NCBI RefSeq assembly: GCF_016909015.1
Contig: NZ_JAFBFA010000014.1
Span: 1 to 64,000, forward strand
Length of the DNA: 64,000 nucleotides
Reading direction: 5' to 3'
Source of the DNA: Gracilibacillus alcaliphilus
GTDB lineage: Bacteria > Bacillota > Bacilli > Bacillales > Amphibacillaceae
The notes below the pieces were generated by a model. That model searched no databases and had not been told where the DNA came from. It saw only the letters and a list, made by a program, of their open reading frames with translations. Position 1 is the stretch's first letter. Each line of letters starts with the position of its first letter. Shown here piece after piece: positions 52,615 to 59,896 of the stretch. Made by a program: the position numbers and the translations under genes.

Positions 52615-52661
52615 AGGGGCAGGACTTAATCTCGTTTAGAGGTCAATCCAGGCCCTTTTTT
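52615..52661 (+). terminator. Terminator after rplQ
   Basis: Outer stem GGGGC / GGCCC with inner GACTT..AGGTC pairing and T6. The branched layout resembles extended 3' elements seen after rplQ in some Firmicutes, but a family assignment would need a covariance search. Confidence 0.75.
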
Positions 52662-52824
52662 GCTTGGAATCTGTAAAATGAAAAAGGAAAATAACCAGCA
52701 GTAATTTTAAATAACCACTTATAATATAGCATGGCCATGTGAAAGGAAATATGTATAATACTGATTATGTATAGCGACATACTTAGTCCCAACTTAACAG
52801 AGGATAGGTGCAAGGCCACGCTTC

Positions 52825-52938
52825 AGCCAACCACTCTGCTTTTCGTGGGCGCGGCCTCAGCTAACTTGAAAAAGAAGCACACTTTTTCAAGTGGATCTTC
52901 AACCCGTGATGTTCCCGCAAAAGTCTACGTGGTTGGCT
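52825..52938 (+). repeat. GC-rich repeat block A inside the nested element
   Basis: AGCCAACCAC (52825-52834) and GTGGTTGGCT (52929-52938) are perfect 10-bp inverted ends. Inside is a second perfect stem CTTGAAAAA (52865-52873) / TTTTTCAAG (52883-52891). Base composition is much more GC-rich than the flanks. Confidence 0.65.
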
Positions 52939-53099
52939 TACGCTAGAATAAAGTTCTATTATTAATGCATGCAATAGCATAGAGCTTGATAGTTTTAAAA
53001 TATTTATCGGATTTCTTTTCTATGTTTATAAGTTAATCATCGAACCTAGAGTACTTGATTTTGGCAGTTGTAATCGCTGAAGCACTTCCATCTAGCGTA

Positions 53100-53212
53100 G
53101 GAAATATGCGAAGACTCCTGCGGGGATAGCGCAGTGCGAAGACCCCGCAGGAAAAGTGTTTTGCTTTTCTGAGGTTGCTGAAGCAAGCCCGCGGAAAGCG
53201 AAGCATATTTCC
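53100..53212 (+). repeat. Bacillaceae GC-rich intergenic repeat, block B
   Basis: GGAAATATGC (53100-53109) and GCATATTTCC (53203-53212) are perfect inverted ends. Between them are CTCCTGCGGGG / CCCCGCAGGA and GCGGAAAGCGAAGC, a combination I recognise as a dispersed intergenic repeat of Bacillus-group genomes. Copy number elsewhere cannot be seen here. Confidence 0.75.
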
Positions 53213-53387
53213 GAAGCGATGCCAAGCAGAATAAAACTTTCTTAATCCAAACATAGAAAATAGTTCCTATACATAATCTGTATTATTTATCTTTAGTTTT
53301 TCGACAAATTCTTATAGTATTCTCCATCGATAACCTGATAGAATATAGTTATTACCTGGGAAATAATGATGTAAGGAGCAAATAATA

Positions 53388-54221
53388 ATGGTTGCTATTG
53401 AATTTCGTGATGTGTATTTCCGCTATAACGAAGATACTCCATGGGTACTGAAGAACTTCAACTTGAAGATAGAGAGCAAGGAGACCGTTGCTATCCTAGG
53501 GCACAATGGTTCAGGTAAATCCACTATTGCCAAATTGGCAAATGGTTTGTTAATGCCGCAAGCAGGAGAGATCTTTATTGATGATCGAAAAATAACGCCG
53601 ACAAATGTTTGGGAAATACGACAAAAAATCGGGATGGTATTTCAAAATCCAGAAAATCAATTTGTGGGTACAACCGTACGTGATGATGTAGCATTTGGTT
53701 TGGAGAATAGAGCAATTGCCCGTGAAGAAATGCTGCGCCGCATTCAGGAGAGCCTGCAGCAGGTAGGGATGGAAGCCTATGAGAATCATGAACCCCACCA
53801 TTTATCCGGAGGACAAAAGCAGCGTGTAGCAATTGCCAGTGTGATGGCCATACATCCGCAAGTATTATTGTTAGACGAGGCAACTGCCATGTTAGACCCA
53901 AGAGGAAAGAAAGAGATTCTTGCTACTGTGTTGTCATTAAAAGAACAGTTGGCCATTACAACCGTTATGATTACCCATGATTTACAAGAGATATCAATTG
54001 CTGATCGCGTCATTGTGATGAATAAAGGAGCAATCTTCAAGGATACGACGACCGATAAGTTGTTCAATAGCCATCAAGAATTGCAATCTATTGGCCTAAC
54101 CATTCCATTATCTGTACAATTAGCTATAGAATTGGAGCAATATGGCTACCCATTTTCTACGTATCCATTGAAGCAGGAGGAGCTTATAGAAACATTATGG
54201 AAATCACATTTAAAGATGTAA
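53388..54221 (+). CDS. ecfA1: EcfA1, ATPase of the shared ECF transporter module
   Basis: 277 aa ABC ATPase. Walker A GHNGSGKST (about 38-46), Q-loop FQNPENQF with the ECF-specific second glutamine, signature HLSGGQKQRV, Walker B VLLLDEATAMLDP, switch His in MITHDL. With EcfA2 and EcfT it energises interchangeable S components for vitamin and cofactor uptake. Overlaps ecfA2 by 25 bases. Preceded by AAGGAG and the 532-bp repeat. Confidence 0.96.
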   Translation: MVAIEFRDVYFRYNEDTPWVLKNFNLKIESKETVAILGHNGSGKSTIAKLANGLLMPQAGEIFIDDRKITPTNVWEIRQKIGMVFQNPENQFVGTTVRDDVAFGLENRAIAREEMLRRIQESLQQVGMEAYENHEPHHLSGGQKQRVAIASVMAIHPQVLLLDEATAMLDPRGKKEILATVLSLKEQLAITTVMITHDLQEISIADRVIVMNKGAIFKDTTTDKLFNSHQELQSIGLTIPLSVQLAIELEQYGYPFSTYPLKQEELIETLWKSHLKM

Positions 54222-55057
54222 GTTATACCTACCAGCCAAATACGCCGTTTAGCCATCAAGCACTGACCAATATGAACCTCACCATCCGAGATCAAGAATT
54301 TGTGGCAGTAGTAGGTCATACTGGTTCTGGTAAATCGACATTGCTTCAGCATATCAATGGGCTTTTAATTCCCTCTAGCGGAGAAGTACAGATTGGTTCA
54401 TTTGTCCTGTCTAAAGGTCAGAAAAAACAAGACTTGAAAAAATTAAGAGAAAAAGTAGGGGTCGTTTTTCAATATCCTGAGCATCAATTATTTGAGGAAA
54501 CAGTAGAGCGAGATATTCGTTTTGCAATGGAGAATTTCCATATACCTAAGGAAGACATCCAACCGCGTATTATGGAAGCATTGGCACAAGTGAACCTGGA
54601 AGAAGAGGTGCTTGCCAAATCTCCGTTTGAATTAAGCGGGGGGCAAATGCGCCGAGTAGCCATTGCGGGGGTATTAGCTATGAAACCAGAGGTATTAATT
54701 CTAGACGAGCCAACTGCCGGTCTGGATCCGCAAGGGCAACAAGCAATCATGGATTTGTTTTATCGAATTCACAAAGAAAGAGGTACCACTACGATTTTGG
54801 TAACCCACCAAATGGCGGATGCTCTAGCCTATGCAGACAGAATAATCGTTCTGGCAAAAGGGAGTATGCTAATGGAAGGAACACCAGAGCAAGTCTTTGC
54901 TAATCCAGATTTGCTTGCTGAGGCGAATTTGGATATGCCAGAGGTGCTAACTTTGCTGAATCACTTTGAGGAACGATTTGGTATCCATATCGCTTATCAA
55001 CGGCAATCAGCGCACGACTTAGCCAAAGAGATGATAGAAAAGTTAAGGGAGACTTAG
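54197..55057 (+). CDS. ecfA2: EcfA2, ATPase of the shared ECF transporter module
   Basis: 286 aa. Walker A GHTGSGKST (about 41-49), Q-loop FQYPEHQLFEETV, signature ELSGGQMRRV, Walker B VLILDEPTAGLDP, switch His in VTHQM. Heterodimerises with EcfA1. The AGGAGGAG site lies within the 3' end of ecfA1, and its own stop overlaps the ecfT start. Confidence 0.96.
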   Translation: MEITFKDVSYTYQPNTPFSHQALTNMNLTIRDQEFVAVVGHTGSGKSTLLQHINGLLIPSSGEVQIGSFVLSKGQKKQDLKKLREKVGVVFQYPEHQLFEETVERDIRFAMENFHIPKEDIQPRIMEALAQVNLEEEVLAKSPFELSGGQMRRVAIAGVLAMKPEVLILDEPTAGLDPQGQQAIMDLFYRIHKERGTTTILVTHQMADALAYADRIIVLAKGSMLMEGTPEQVFANPDLLAEANLDMPEVLTLLNHFEERFGIHIAYQRQSAHDLAKEMIEKLRET

Positions 55058-55059
55058 TG

Positions 55060-55857
55060 ATGAAGTCTTATATGATTATAGGGCAATATGTGCCAGGGCA
55101 TTCGTTTATCCATCGACTGGATCCGAGAACCAAGTTAATGATTATTTTTACCTTTGTCTTTATTGTTTTTTTTGCTAATAACTTGGTTAGTTACAGTTGG
55201 TTAACTCTCTTTGCCTTTGCGGCTGTCCTGCTGACTCAGCTGCGTCTTGGATATATTATCAAAGGGATCACCCCTGTATGGTTTTTGATTGTGTTTACGC
55301 TACTTCTACATATAATTGTGACAAAGGAAGGGCCGATTTTGTTGGAGATAGGCAGCTTTGCTATCCACCAAGGCGGTATCGAGCGCGGGCTGATGATTTC
55401 ATGGCGCTTTATGTTGTTGGTTTTGGTTACATCTTTGCTGACGTTGACGACCGCGCCAATGGAGATTACCGATGCCTTAGAGATGCTGTTAGGTCCTTTC
55501 AAGAAGCTGCGCATACCTGTCCACGAGCTGGCTTTGATGATGTCGATATCCCTGCGCTTTATCCCGACTTTATTAGATGAGACAGAGAAGATATCTAAAG
55601 CACAAGCATCAAGGGGTGTCGATTTCCGTACAGGTTCGATGAAGAGCCGTATTTATGCGATTGTTCCGTTGCTAGTTCCTTTATTTATCAGCGCCTTTAA
55701 GCGGGCGGAAGACCTGGCGATGGCAATGGAAGCCAGAGGTTATCGCGGAAGTGAAGGAAGAACCAAGCTGCGTCAGCTGCAGTTTAAGCGGATAGACTAT
55801 ATAACGGCGATTGTCTATCTTGCTGTTATGATAATGTTCCTATTCTTACGTCAATAA
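55060..55857 (+). CDS. ecfT: EcfT, membrane subunit of the shared ECF transporter module
   Basis: 265 aa from the ATG at 55060 (a GTG at 55057, inside the ecfA2 stop, is an alternative). Several hydrophobic helices in the N-terminal half, with HRLDPRTKL near the start. Two coupling helices carry the Ala-x-x-Arg-Gly type motifs ASRGVDFRTG and AMEARGYRG that grip the ATPases. Links the ATPase pair to substrate-binding S proteins encoded elsewhere. Confidence 0.96.
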   Translation: MKSYMIIGQYVPGHSFIHRLDPRTKLMIIFTFVFIVFFANNLVSYSWLTLFAFAAVLLTQLRLGYIIKGITPVWFLIVFTLLLHIIVTKEGPILLEIGSFAIHQGGIERGLMISWRFMLLVLVTSLLTLTTAPMEITDALEMLLGPFKKLRIPVHELALMMSISLRFIPTLLDETEKISKAQASRGVDFRTGSMKSRIYAIVPLLVPLFISAFKRAEDLAMAMEARGYRGSEGRTKLRQLQFKRIDYITAIVYLAVMIMFLFLRQ

Positions 55858-55869
55858 GGAGTTAAACAG

Positions 55870-56610
55870 ATGAGATGGAAAGCAAAGATTCGATATGATG
55901 GTACACAATTCTCCGGTTATCAAATTCAGCCTAACACGCGGACGATTCAGGGGGAACTGGAAGCTGTCTTAAGCAAAATGCATAAAGGAAGATCGATACG
56001 TGTAACTGCTTCTGGGCGTACTGATCAAGGCGTACATGCGATTGGACAGGTGATTCACTTCGACACTGATTTAAATATCCCTGCTCCAAATTGGGTAAAG
56101 GCATTAAACACCATGCTTCCCGATGATATAGAAGTTGCTGATATGATGCAGGTTTCAGAGAGCTTCCATGCTCGTTTTGATGTAGCAGAGAAGGAGTATC
56201 ATTATGTGATCGGTACGGGTGAATATAACTTATTTCAGCGTCATTACCGCCATTTTATCGAAGATCGATTAGATGTTAAGGCTATGCAGACTGCCAGCCA
56301 GTTTTTGTTGGGAACCCACGATTTCAGTTCGTTCTGTGCAGCCAATCATACATTAAAAGGGGATAAGGTGCGCACGATTACGGCGGTGAAGGTAGAACCA
56401 CAAGCAGATCAGTTAATTATAGCTGTCCGCGGGACCGGTTTTTTATATAATATGGTGCGGATTATTGCTGGTACCTTAATTGAAGTGGGTTTGGGCCAGC
56501 GTGAGCCAGAACAGCTGCAGAAAATTATTGCAGCAGAGAACCGATCCGCAGCAGGAAAGACTGCCCCGGCTCAAGGTCTTTATTTATGGGCGGTTAAATA
56601 TAAAAACTAA
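55870..56610 (+). CDS. truA: TruA, tRNA pseudouridine(38-40) synthase
   Basis: 246 aa. Catalytic aspartate D52 in ASGRTDQGVHA; RFDVAEKEYHYVI and GTGFLYNMVRIIAGTLIEVG are conserved. Makes pseudouridine in the tRNA anticodon arm. 12 bases after ecfT with AAGGAG; followed by a new promoter for rplM. Confidence 0.97.
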   Translation: MRWKAKIRYDGTQFSGYQIQPNTRTIQGELEAVLSKMHKGRSIRVTASGRTDQGVHAIGQVIHFDTDLNIPAPNWVKALNTMLPDDIEVADMMQVSESFHARFDVAEKEYHYVIGTGEYNLFQRHYRHFIEDRLDVKAMQTASQFLLGTHDFSSFCAANHTLKGDKVRTITAVKVEPQADQLIIAVRGTGFLYNMVRIIAGTLIEVGLGQREPEQLQKIIAAENRSAAGKTAPAQGLYLWAVKYKN

Positions 56611-56623
56611 ATGAAGTAAACTA

Positions 56624-56652
56624 TTGACATTTAGGACAACTTGTTATATTAT
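56624..56652 (+). promoter_or_regulatory. rplM-rpsI promoter
   Basis: TTGACA (56624-56629), 17-bp spacer, TATTAT (56647-56652), starting 13 bases after the truA stop. Confidence 0.85.
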
Positions 56653-56659
56653 GGTCTAT

Positions 56660-56757
56660 GGCATTTTATTTTCTAAACCACGAATAGCCCCGGAAACTAC
56701 TCGTGTTAGAATATAAATCGGACTATAATGAACAATGGAATCATGAACTAGGAGGTA
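56660..56757 (+). promoter_or_regulatory. Probable L13 leader
   Basis: About 100 bases of untranslated RNA between the promoter and rplM. CACGA (56679-56683) / TCGTG (56701-56705) closes a hairpin with a GCCCCGG loop strand. Position and length fit the Firmicute L13 autoregulatory leader. The frame is open into rplM from 56703, but without a site. Confidence 0.6.
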
Positions 56758-56762
56758 AGATC

Positions 56763-57200
56763 ATGCGTACAACTTTCATGGCGAATGAAAATAATATCGA
56801 ACGTAAATGGTTTGTTGTCGACGCAGAAGGAAAAACGTTAGGTCGTTTAGCAAGTGAAGTTGCTTCTATCCTTCGCGGAAAACATAAACCAACATATACA
56901 CCGCATGCTGATACTGGTGATTATGTAATCATTATCAACGCGGAAAAAATCGAACTTACAGGTAAGAAATTGAGTGACAAACTATACTATCGTCATTCTA
57001 ACCACCCAGGTGGATTAAAATCACGTACTGCTGGTGAAATGCGTGAAAAATATCCAGAACAAATGTTAGAGCTTACTATTAAAGGTATGTTACCAAAAGG
57101 TAAATTAGGCCGTAAAATGGGTAAAAAATTACATGTCTATCGTGGCGCTGACCATAAACATGAGGCACAAAAACCAGAAGTTTACGAACTTCGCGGATAA
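56763..57200 (+). CDS. rplM: Ribosomal protein uL13
   Basis: 145 aa from the ATG at 56763 behind TAGGAGGT, standard length. RKWFVVDAEGKTLGRLASEVA and LRGKHKPTYTPHADTGDYVI are typical. Likely controlled by the leader just upstream. Followed 19 bases later by rpsI. Confidence 0.97.
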   Translation: MRTTFMANENNIERKWFVVDAEGKTLGRLASEVASILRGKHKPTYTPHADTGDYVIIINAEKIELTGKKLSDKLYYRHSNHPGGLKSRTAGEMREKYPEQMLELTIKGMLPKGKLGRKMGKKLHVYRGADHKHEAQKPEVYELRG

Positions 57201-57219
57201 TTAAAAGGAGGTTACCATA

Positions 57220-57612
57220 GTGGCACAAGTACAATATTACGGTACCGGACGCCGTAAAAGTTCAACTGCTCGTGTACGTTTAGTTCCAGGTACTGGACGT
57301 ATTCTTGTTAATAAACGTGACGCGGAGAGCTATTTCCCTTACGAAACTCTTCGTACAATTATCAAACAACCATTAGTAGCTACAGAAACAGAAGGCAGCT
57401 ATGATGTATTAGTAAACGTAGATGGCGGAGGTTTCACTGGTCAAGCTGGTGCAATCCGTCACGGAGTTGCTCGTGCATTATTAGAAGCTGATCCTGAATA
57501 CCGCGCTACATTGAAGCGTGCAGGATTCTTAACACGTGACGCACGTGAGAAAGAACGTAAGAAGCCAGGTCTTAAGAAAGCCCGTCGTGCTCCTCAGTTC
57601 TCAAAACGTTAA
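57220..57612 (+). CDS. rpsI: Ribosomal protein uS9
   Basis: 130 aa, GTG start after AAAGGAGGT. YYGTGRRKSSTARVRLVPG start and the C-terminal tail RRAPQFSKR that touches P-site tRNA. Last conserved core gene of the window. Confidence 0.97.
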   Translation: MAQVQYYGTGRRKSSTARVRLVPGTGRILVNKRDAESYFPYETLRTIIKQPLVATETEGSYDVLVNVDGGGFTGQAGAIRHGVARALLEADPEYRATLKRAGFLTRDAREKERKKPGLKKARRAPQFSKR

Positions 57613-57625
57613 TAAACCAACGTTC

Positions 57626-57664
57626 AAAGGCTCTTTTCACTTATGTGGAAAGGGTCTTTTTTTG
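57626..57664 (+). terminator. Terminator after rpsI
   Basis: GGCTCTTTTCAC-ttat-GTGGAAAGGGTC with T7. Strong stem, including G-T pairs. Confidence 0.92.
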
Positions 57665-57792
57665 GGGTAATTAAGTATTAAATATGTTTTGTAGAATTGA
57701 TGTGAAAGGCTTATTTGTTTTGCTATACTTACTATAAGTGTAATAGGGCTTTCATGGGTGTGGTTCGCCTCTTTTTGAGAGGGGGTGACACT

Positions 57793-57846
57793 ATGTAAGT
57801 ATTCGAAACATTAATGTTTATCTATACTATAATATTGAGTAGGTAA
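57793..57846 (+). pseudogene. Relic of a small holin-like / TxpA-type type I toxin
   Basis: After GAGAGGGGGTGACACT comes ATG-TAA-GTA-TTC-GAA-ACA-TTA-ATG, reading M-stop-V-F-E-T-L-M-F-I. Small Bacillus toxins of the TxpA/BsrG and holin-like type begin M-(T/S)-V-(F/Y)-E-(S/T)-L-M, so codon 2 appears changed to TAA, and the frame ends after 17 codons. The strong site is partly hidden by CCTC/GAGG pairing, as in such toxins. A terminator follows. Confidence 0.6.
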
Positions 57847-57880
57847 TAACGTATTCCACGTTATTATTTACTCTTTTTTT
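57838..57880 (+). terminator. Terminator after the toxin relic
   Basis: AGTAGGTAATAACGT / ACGTTATTATTTACT hairpin with T7. It would end a short toxin-type mRNA of about 150 bases. Confidence 0.85.
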
Positions 57881-57964
57881 ATATCTACATACTTCTATTA
57901 ACTGTACTTTTAATATATAGTATTTATAGTTTACATAGATAATAAGCGTTAAGGGAGTGATAGA

Positions 57965-58345
57965 TTGAAGGTTCAAGAAATATACGTAGATGGAAGTACA
58001 AGATACATGCTGCTTGATTCAGAAGGATCACCTGTAATTGTGGTTACTAAGTATTTAAAGTGTTTGGATCAGATAGGTAAAGCAGGAAACACTCTTAAAT
58101 CTTACTCTTATCATTTAAAATTATACTTTCAGTTTTTAAGGGAAAATCAAATTGATTACAAAAATGTAGCCCTTAATATATTGGCCAATTTTATTGGATG
58201 GTTAAGGAGCCCATATCAATCCACAAAAATATTGACTTTGAAAAGCGCTAAAGCAAGACGCTCAGAAAGATTAGTAAACACTACTTTAACTTGTATACTA
58301 AGCTTTTACGATTTTTTATCAAGGTTAGATCAGGACAAGAAATGA
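57965..58345 (+). pseudogene. N-terminal fragment of a Tn554-TnpA-like tyrosine recombinase
   Basis: 126 aa from a TTG start with AAGGGAGTG. It matches the N-terminal SAM-like core-binding domain of TnpA-type recombinases: YLKCLDQIGKAGNTLKSYSY, LKLYFQFLRENQIDY and FIGWLRSPYQSTK. The catalytic domain with R..HxxR..Y is missing; full proteins are around 360 aa. The frame ends in RLDQDKK at the point where the following recombinase fragment begins. Confidence 0.8.
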
Positions 58346-58494
58346 TGTATATCTAAAGTTTGATTATATTATTTTAAATCCTCATATTAAGAGAGAAATT
58401 AGATATTCTATTGCTTATCGGTTAACAGATGTATTTTGCAAGGGAAATGTACACAAAATTGCAATGAAAATATACATAAGCTTGCCAGCCTAAT
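58328..58494 (+). pseudogene. Second recombinase fragment (TnpB-like), frame-shifted
   Basis: In another frame the DNA after the TnpA fragment reads NDVYLKFDYIILNPHIKREI, then RYSIAYRLTDVFCKGNVHKI. This resembles the N-terminal region of large Tn554-type TnpB recombinases (pattern N-P-x-(I/V)-(K/R)-x-E-(I/L)-(K/R)-Y). No start codon, and it is cut off at 58494, where an IS21 fragment begins. Identification is tentative. Confidence 0.5.
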
Positions 58495-59077
58495 TTAGTC
58501 AGTTATTTCTCGATAATGCATGGGTGATTCTAAAACTATCACCAGTGAAATTCTGAAAGAAGAGTTCAGCACCCTCGGTGGTAAAAAGGACGTATCCCAT
58601 TTCATCCAAAATGATGAGATCAACATTTCTGAATTTGCTTTGGAAAGCCCCCAGCTTATCCTCTTTCCAAGCTTTCTCCAAGTTCCCCACCAGATCAAAT
58701 ACACTGTAAAACCTTATTTCCACTCCTATCTTGCAGTGCCTCATAGCCGATGGCAGTCGCTAAATGTGTTTTTCCTGTACCTGGCGATCCCGTTAAAATT
58801 AGATTTTCTTTTACTTGAATAAAATGTAGCCTCTCCAGCTCTTTCGCATCCATTCGAGGAGGAAAGTGAATTTGGTCGTGCCATTGAAAAGAAGAAAGAG
58901 GCTTTTCTTGAAGAAAGTGAGCCTTCTTAATTAATCTTTCTACTTTTGCTTCTACACGTAGCTCCAATTCCTTCGCTAGTATAGACTCCAAATACTGGCG
59001 TGGATTCTCAAAAGGGATACTTTCATACCCGTATAGGCGAGGCGAAGAGATTTACAGATAGCTTTCAATTCACTCAT
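58495..59077 (-). pseudogene. IS21-family IstB helper ATPase, broken by two frameshifts and 3' truncated
   Basis: Read on the minus strand from ATG at 59077: MSELKAICKSLRLAYTG, then after a frameshift near 59030 GYESIPFENPRQYLESILAK. The next segment contains Walker A GSPGTGKTH. After a second frameshift near 58725 come EIRFYSVFDLVGNLEK and Walker B LIILDEMGY, ending after EGAELFFQ. The C-terminal third is absent. IstB loads the IS21 transposase onto target DNA; this copy cannot work. Confidence 0.85.
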
Positions 59078-59112
59078 CTTGCTTCACCTGCCAAACCAGT
59101 TAACTTTTGAAG

Positions 59113-59385
59113 CTAATCATATTTGGACCAATCAATGTCATAAGGGTGGTGAGCCGGCTCCTTAAGAGCTGAAGGTTGCATACTTACCAACTCATAAAAC
59201 TGTTCATTGATCTCTGTTATCTCATAAATGGCAAGTAATGAAATTAACCACTTCATTCTTTCTTTTCTGATGTCGTGGTTCTATTCAGCGATACGGCCAG
59301 GCAAATAAGTAGCGTGAGCTGCATTATTATGTACTTTTATTTTGCCAAATACATCATGAACCTTTTTTTATTCATTTTTCGACAT
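59113..59385 (-). pseudogene. Degraded frame upstream of istB, possibly IstA remnant
   Basis: The minus strand reads MSKNE-stop-KKVHDVFGKIKVHNNAAHATY...RIAE-stop, then ERMKWLISLLAIYEITEINE, QFYELVSMQPSALKEPAH and HPYDIDWSKYD-stop. Reading through the last TAG continues LQKLTGLAGEAR and overlaps the istB start, the usual istA-istB join. At least three in-frame stops. The first part does not look like an IstA N-terminus, so an internal deletion is likely. Confidence 0.45.
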
Positions 59386-59420
59386 AAAACACCCCTTTAG
59401 ACAATTATATCCAAAGGGGT

Positions 59421-59481
59421 AAAACGGTACGATTTTATTTAAAACGATACATCTTTTTTATAAACGGTGCAACTTTATTTC
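59421..59481 (-). repeat. Three tandem ~20-bp repeats at the IS21 remnant end
   Basis: Units AAAACGGTACGATTTTATTT (59421-59440), AAAACGATACATCTTTTTTAT without its last base (59441-59461), and AAACGGTGCAACTTTATTTC (59462-59481). IS21-type elements carry several internal repeats at their ends for transposase binding, which fits the position upstream of the istA/istB remnants. Confidence 0.7.
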
Positions 59482-59539
59482 AAATCCACATCAGTTGGAT
59501 TCTTTTTTTGTTAGGTAATACCGTACTTATCTAAACTAA

Positions 59540-59707
59540 CATACCCATTTCCATCCAAGTGGTGATATAATACCATCGAGGGAAGACATTAACGTTACAA
59601 AGAGATTAGTCGAAGCCGGAAAGTTATTAGGCATCGAAGTACTTGATCACTTAGTGGTAAACAGTGATAACAGTTTTACTAGCTTAAAAGAAAGAGGTTA
59701 TATTTAA
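59540..59707 (+). pseudogene. C-terminal fragment of RadC (JAB/MPN domain)
   Basis: The plus strand reads HFHPSGDIIPSREDINVTKR, LVEAGKLLGIEVLDHLVVN, then SFTSLKERGYI-stop. This is the RadC C-terminus, with the JAMM pattern H-x-H-P-S-G-D (usual HNHPSGD, Asn changed to Phe) and its final G-Y-I. About three quarters of the gene is missing, with a stop 2 codons before the remnant. A full-length radC may lie elsewhere. Confidence 0.85.
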
Positions 59708-59732
59708 AGGGAGAAACAACTCCCTTTTTTCA
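59707..59732 (+). terminator. Terminator of the radC remnant
   Basis: AAGGGAG-aaacaa-CTCCCTT followed by T4, directly after the radC stop. Confidence 0.85.
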
Positions 59733-59797
59733 TCAAGATATATGTTAATATGTTAAATAGAATGTGCATTCCTTAAATATTGAGTTATTTTATTCAA

Positions 59798-59827
59798 TAT
59801 AATTTTTCTTCAACTAACAGGTTAGTT
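59798..59827 (+). promoter_or_regulatory. Palindromic operator and -10 upstream of the BAAT-type hydrolase
   Basis: TATAAT at 59798-59803 is followed by AACTAAC-AG-GTTAGTT (59812-59827), a perfect 7+7 palindrome placed over the expected start of transcription. Its form is typical of TetR-family operators. No regulator gene is adjacent. Confidence 0.6.
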
Positions 59828-59896
59828 TATTAAGAATTGATACGGAAGGCGGTTGTATTGAAGGGAATATAATTTTTAAATTATTTGGAGGGAATT

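Larger units (their letters stand above)
52755..53286 (+). repeat. 532-bp nested inverted-repeat element before ecfA1
   Basis: Outer ends ATAATACTGATTATGTATAG (52755-52774) and its reverse complement at 53267-53286 match in 19 of 20 positions. Inside is a second inverted pair, TTTTCTATGTTT (53016-53027) / AAACATAGAAAA (53249-53260). The interior carries two separate GC-rich repeat blocks (listed separately). No coding potential. A MITE-like or composite repeat. Confidence 0.75.

Noticed and set aside
58520..58822. 100-codon plus-strand frame over the istB remnant
   Set aside because: It is the reverse complement of a recognisable IstB ATPase sequence with Walker motifs; a shadow frame.
59421..59481. 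Possible CRISPR array
   Set aside because: Only three directly abutting imperfect units with no spacers and no cas genes; they fit an IS21 end.
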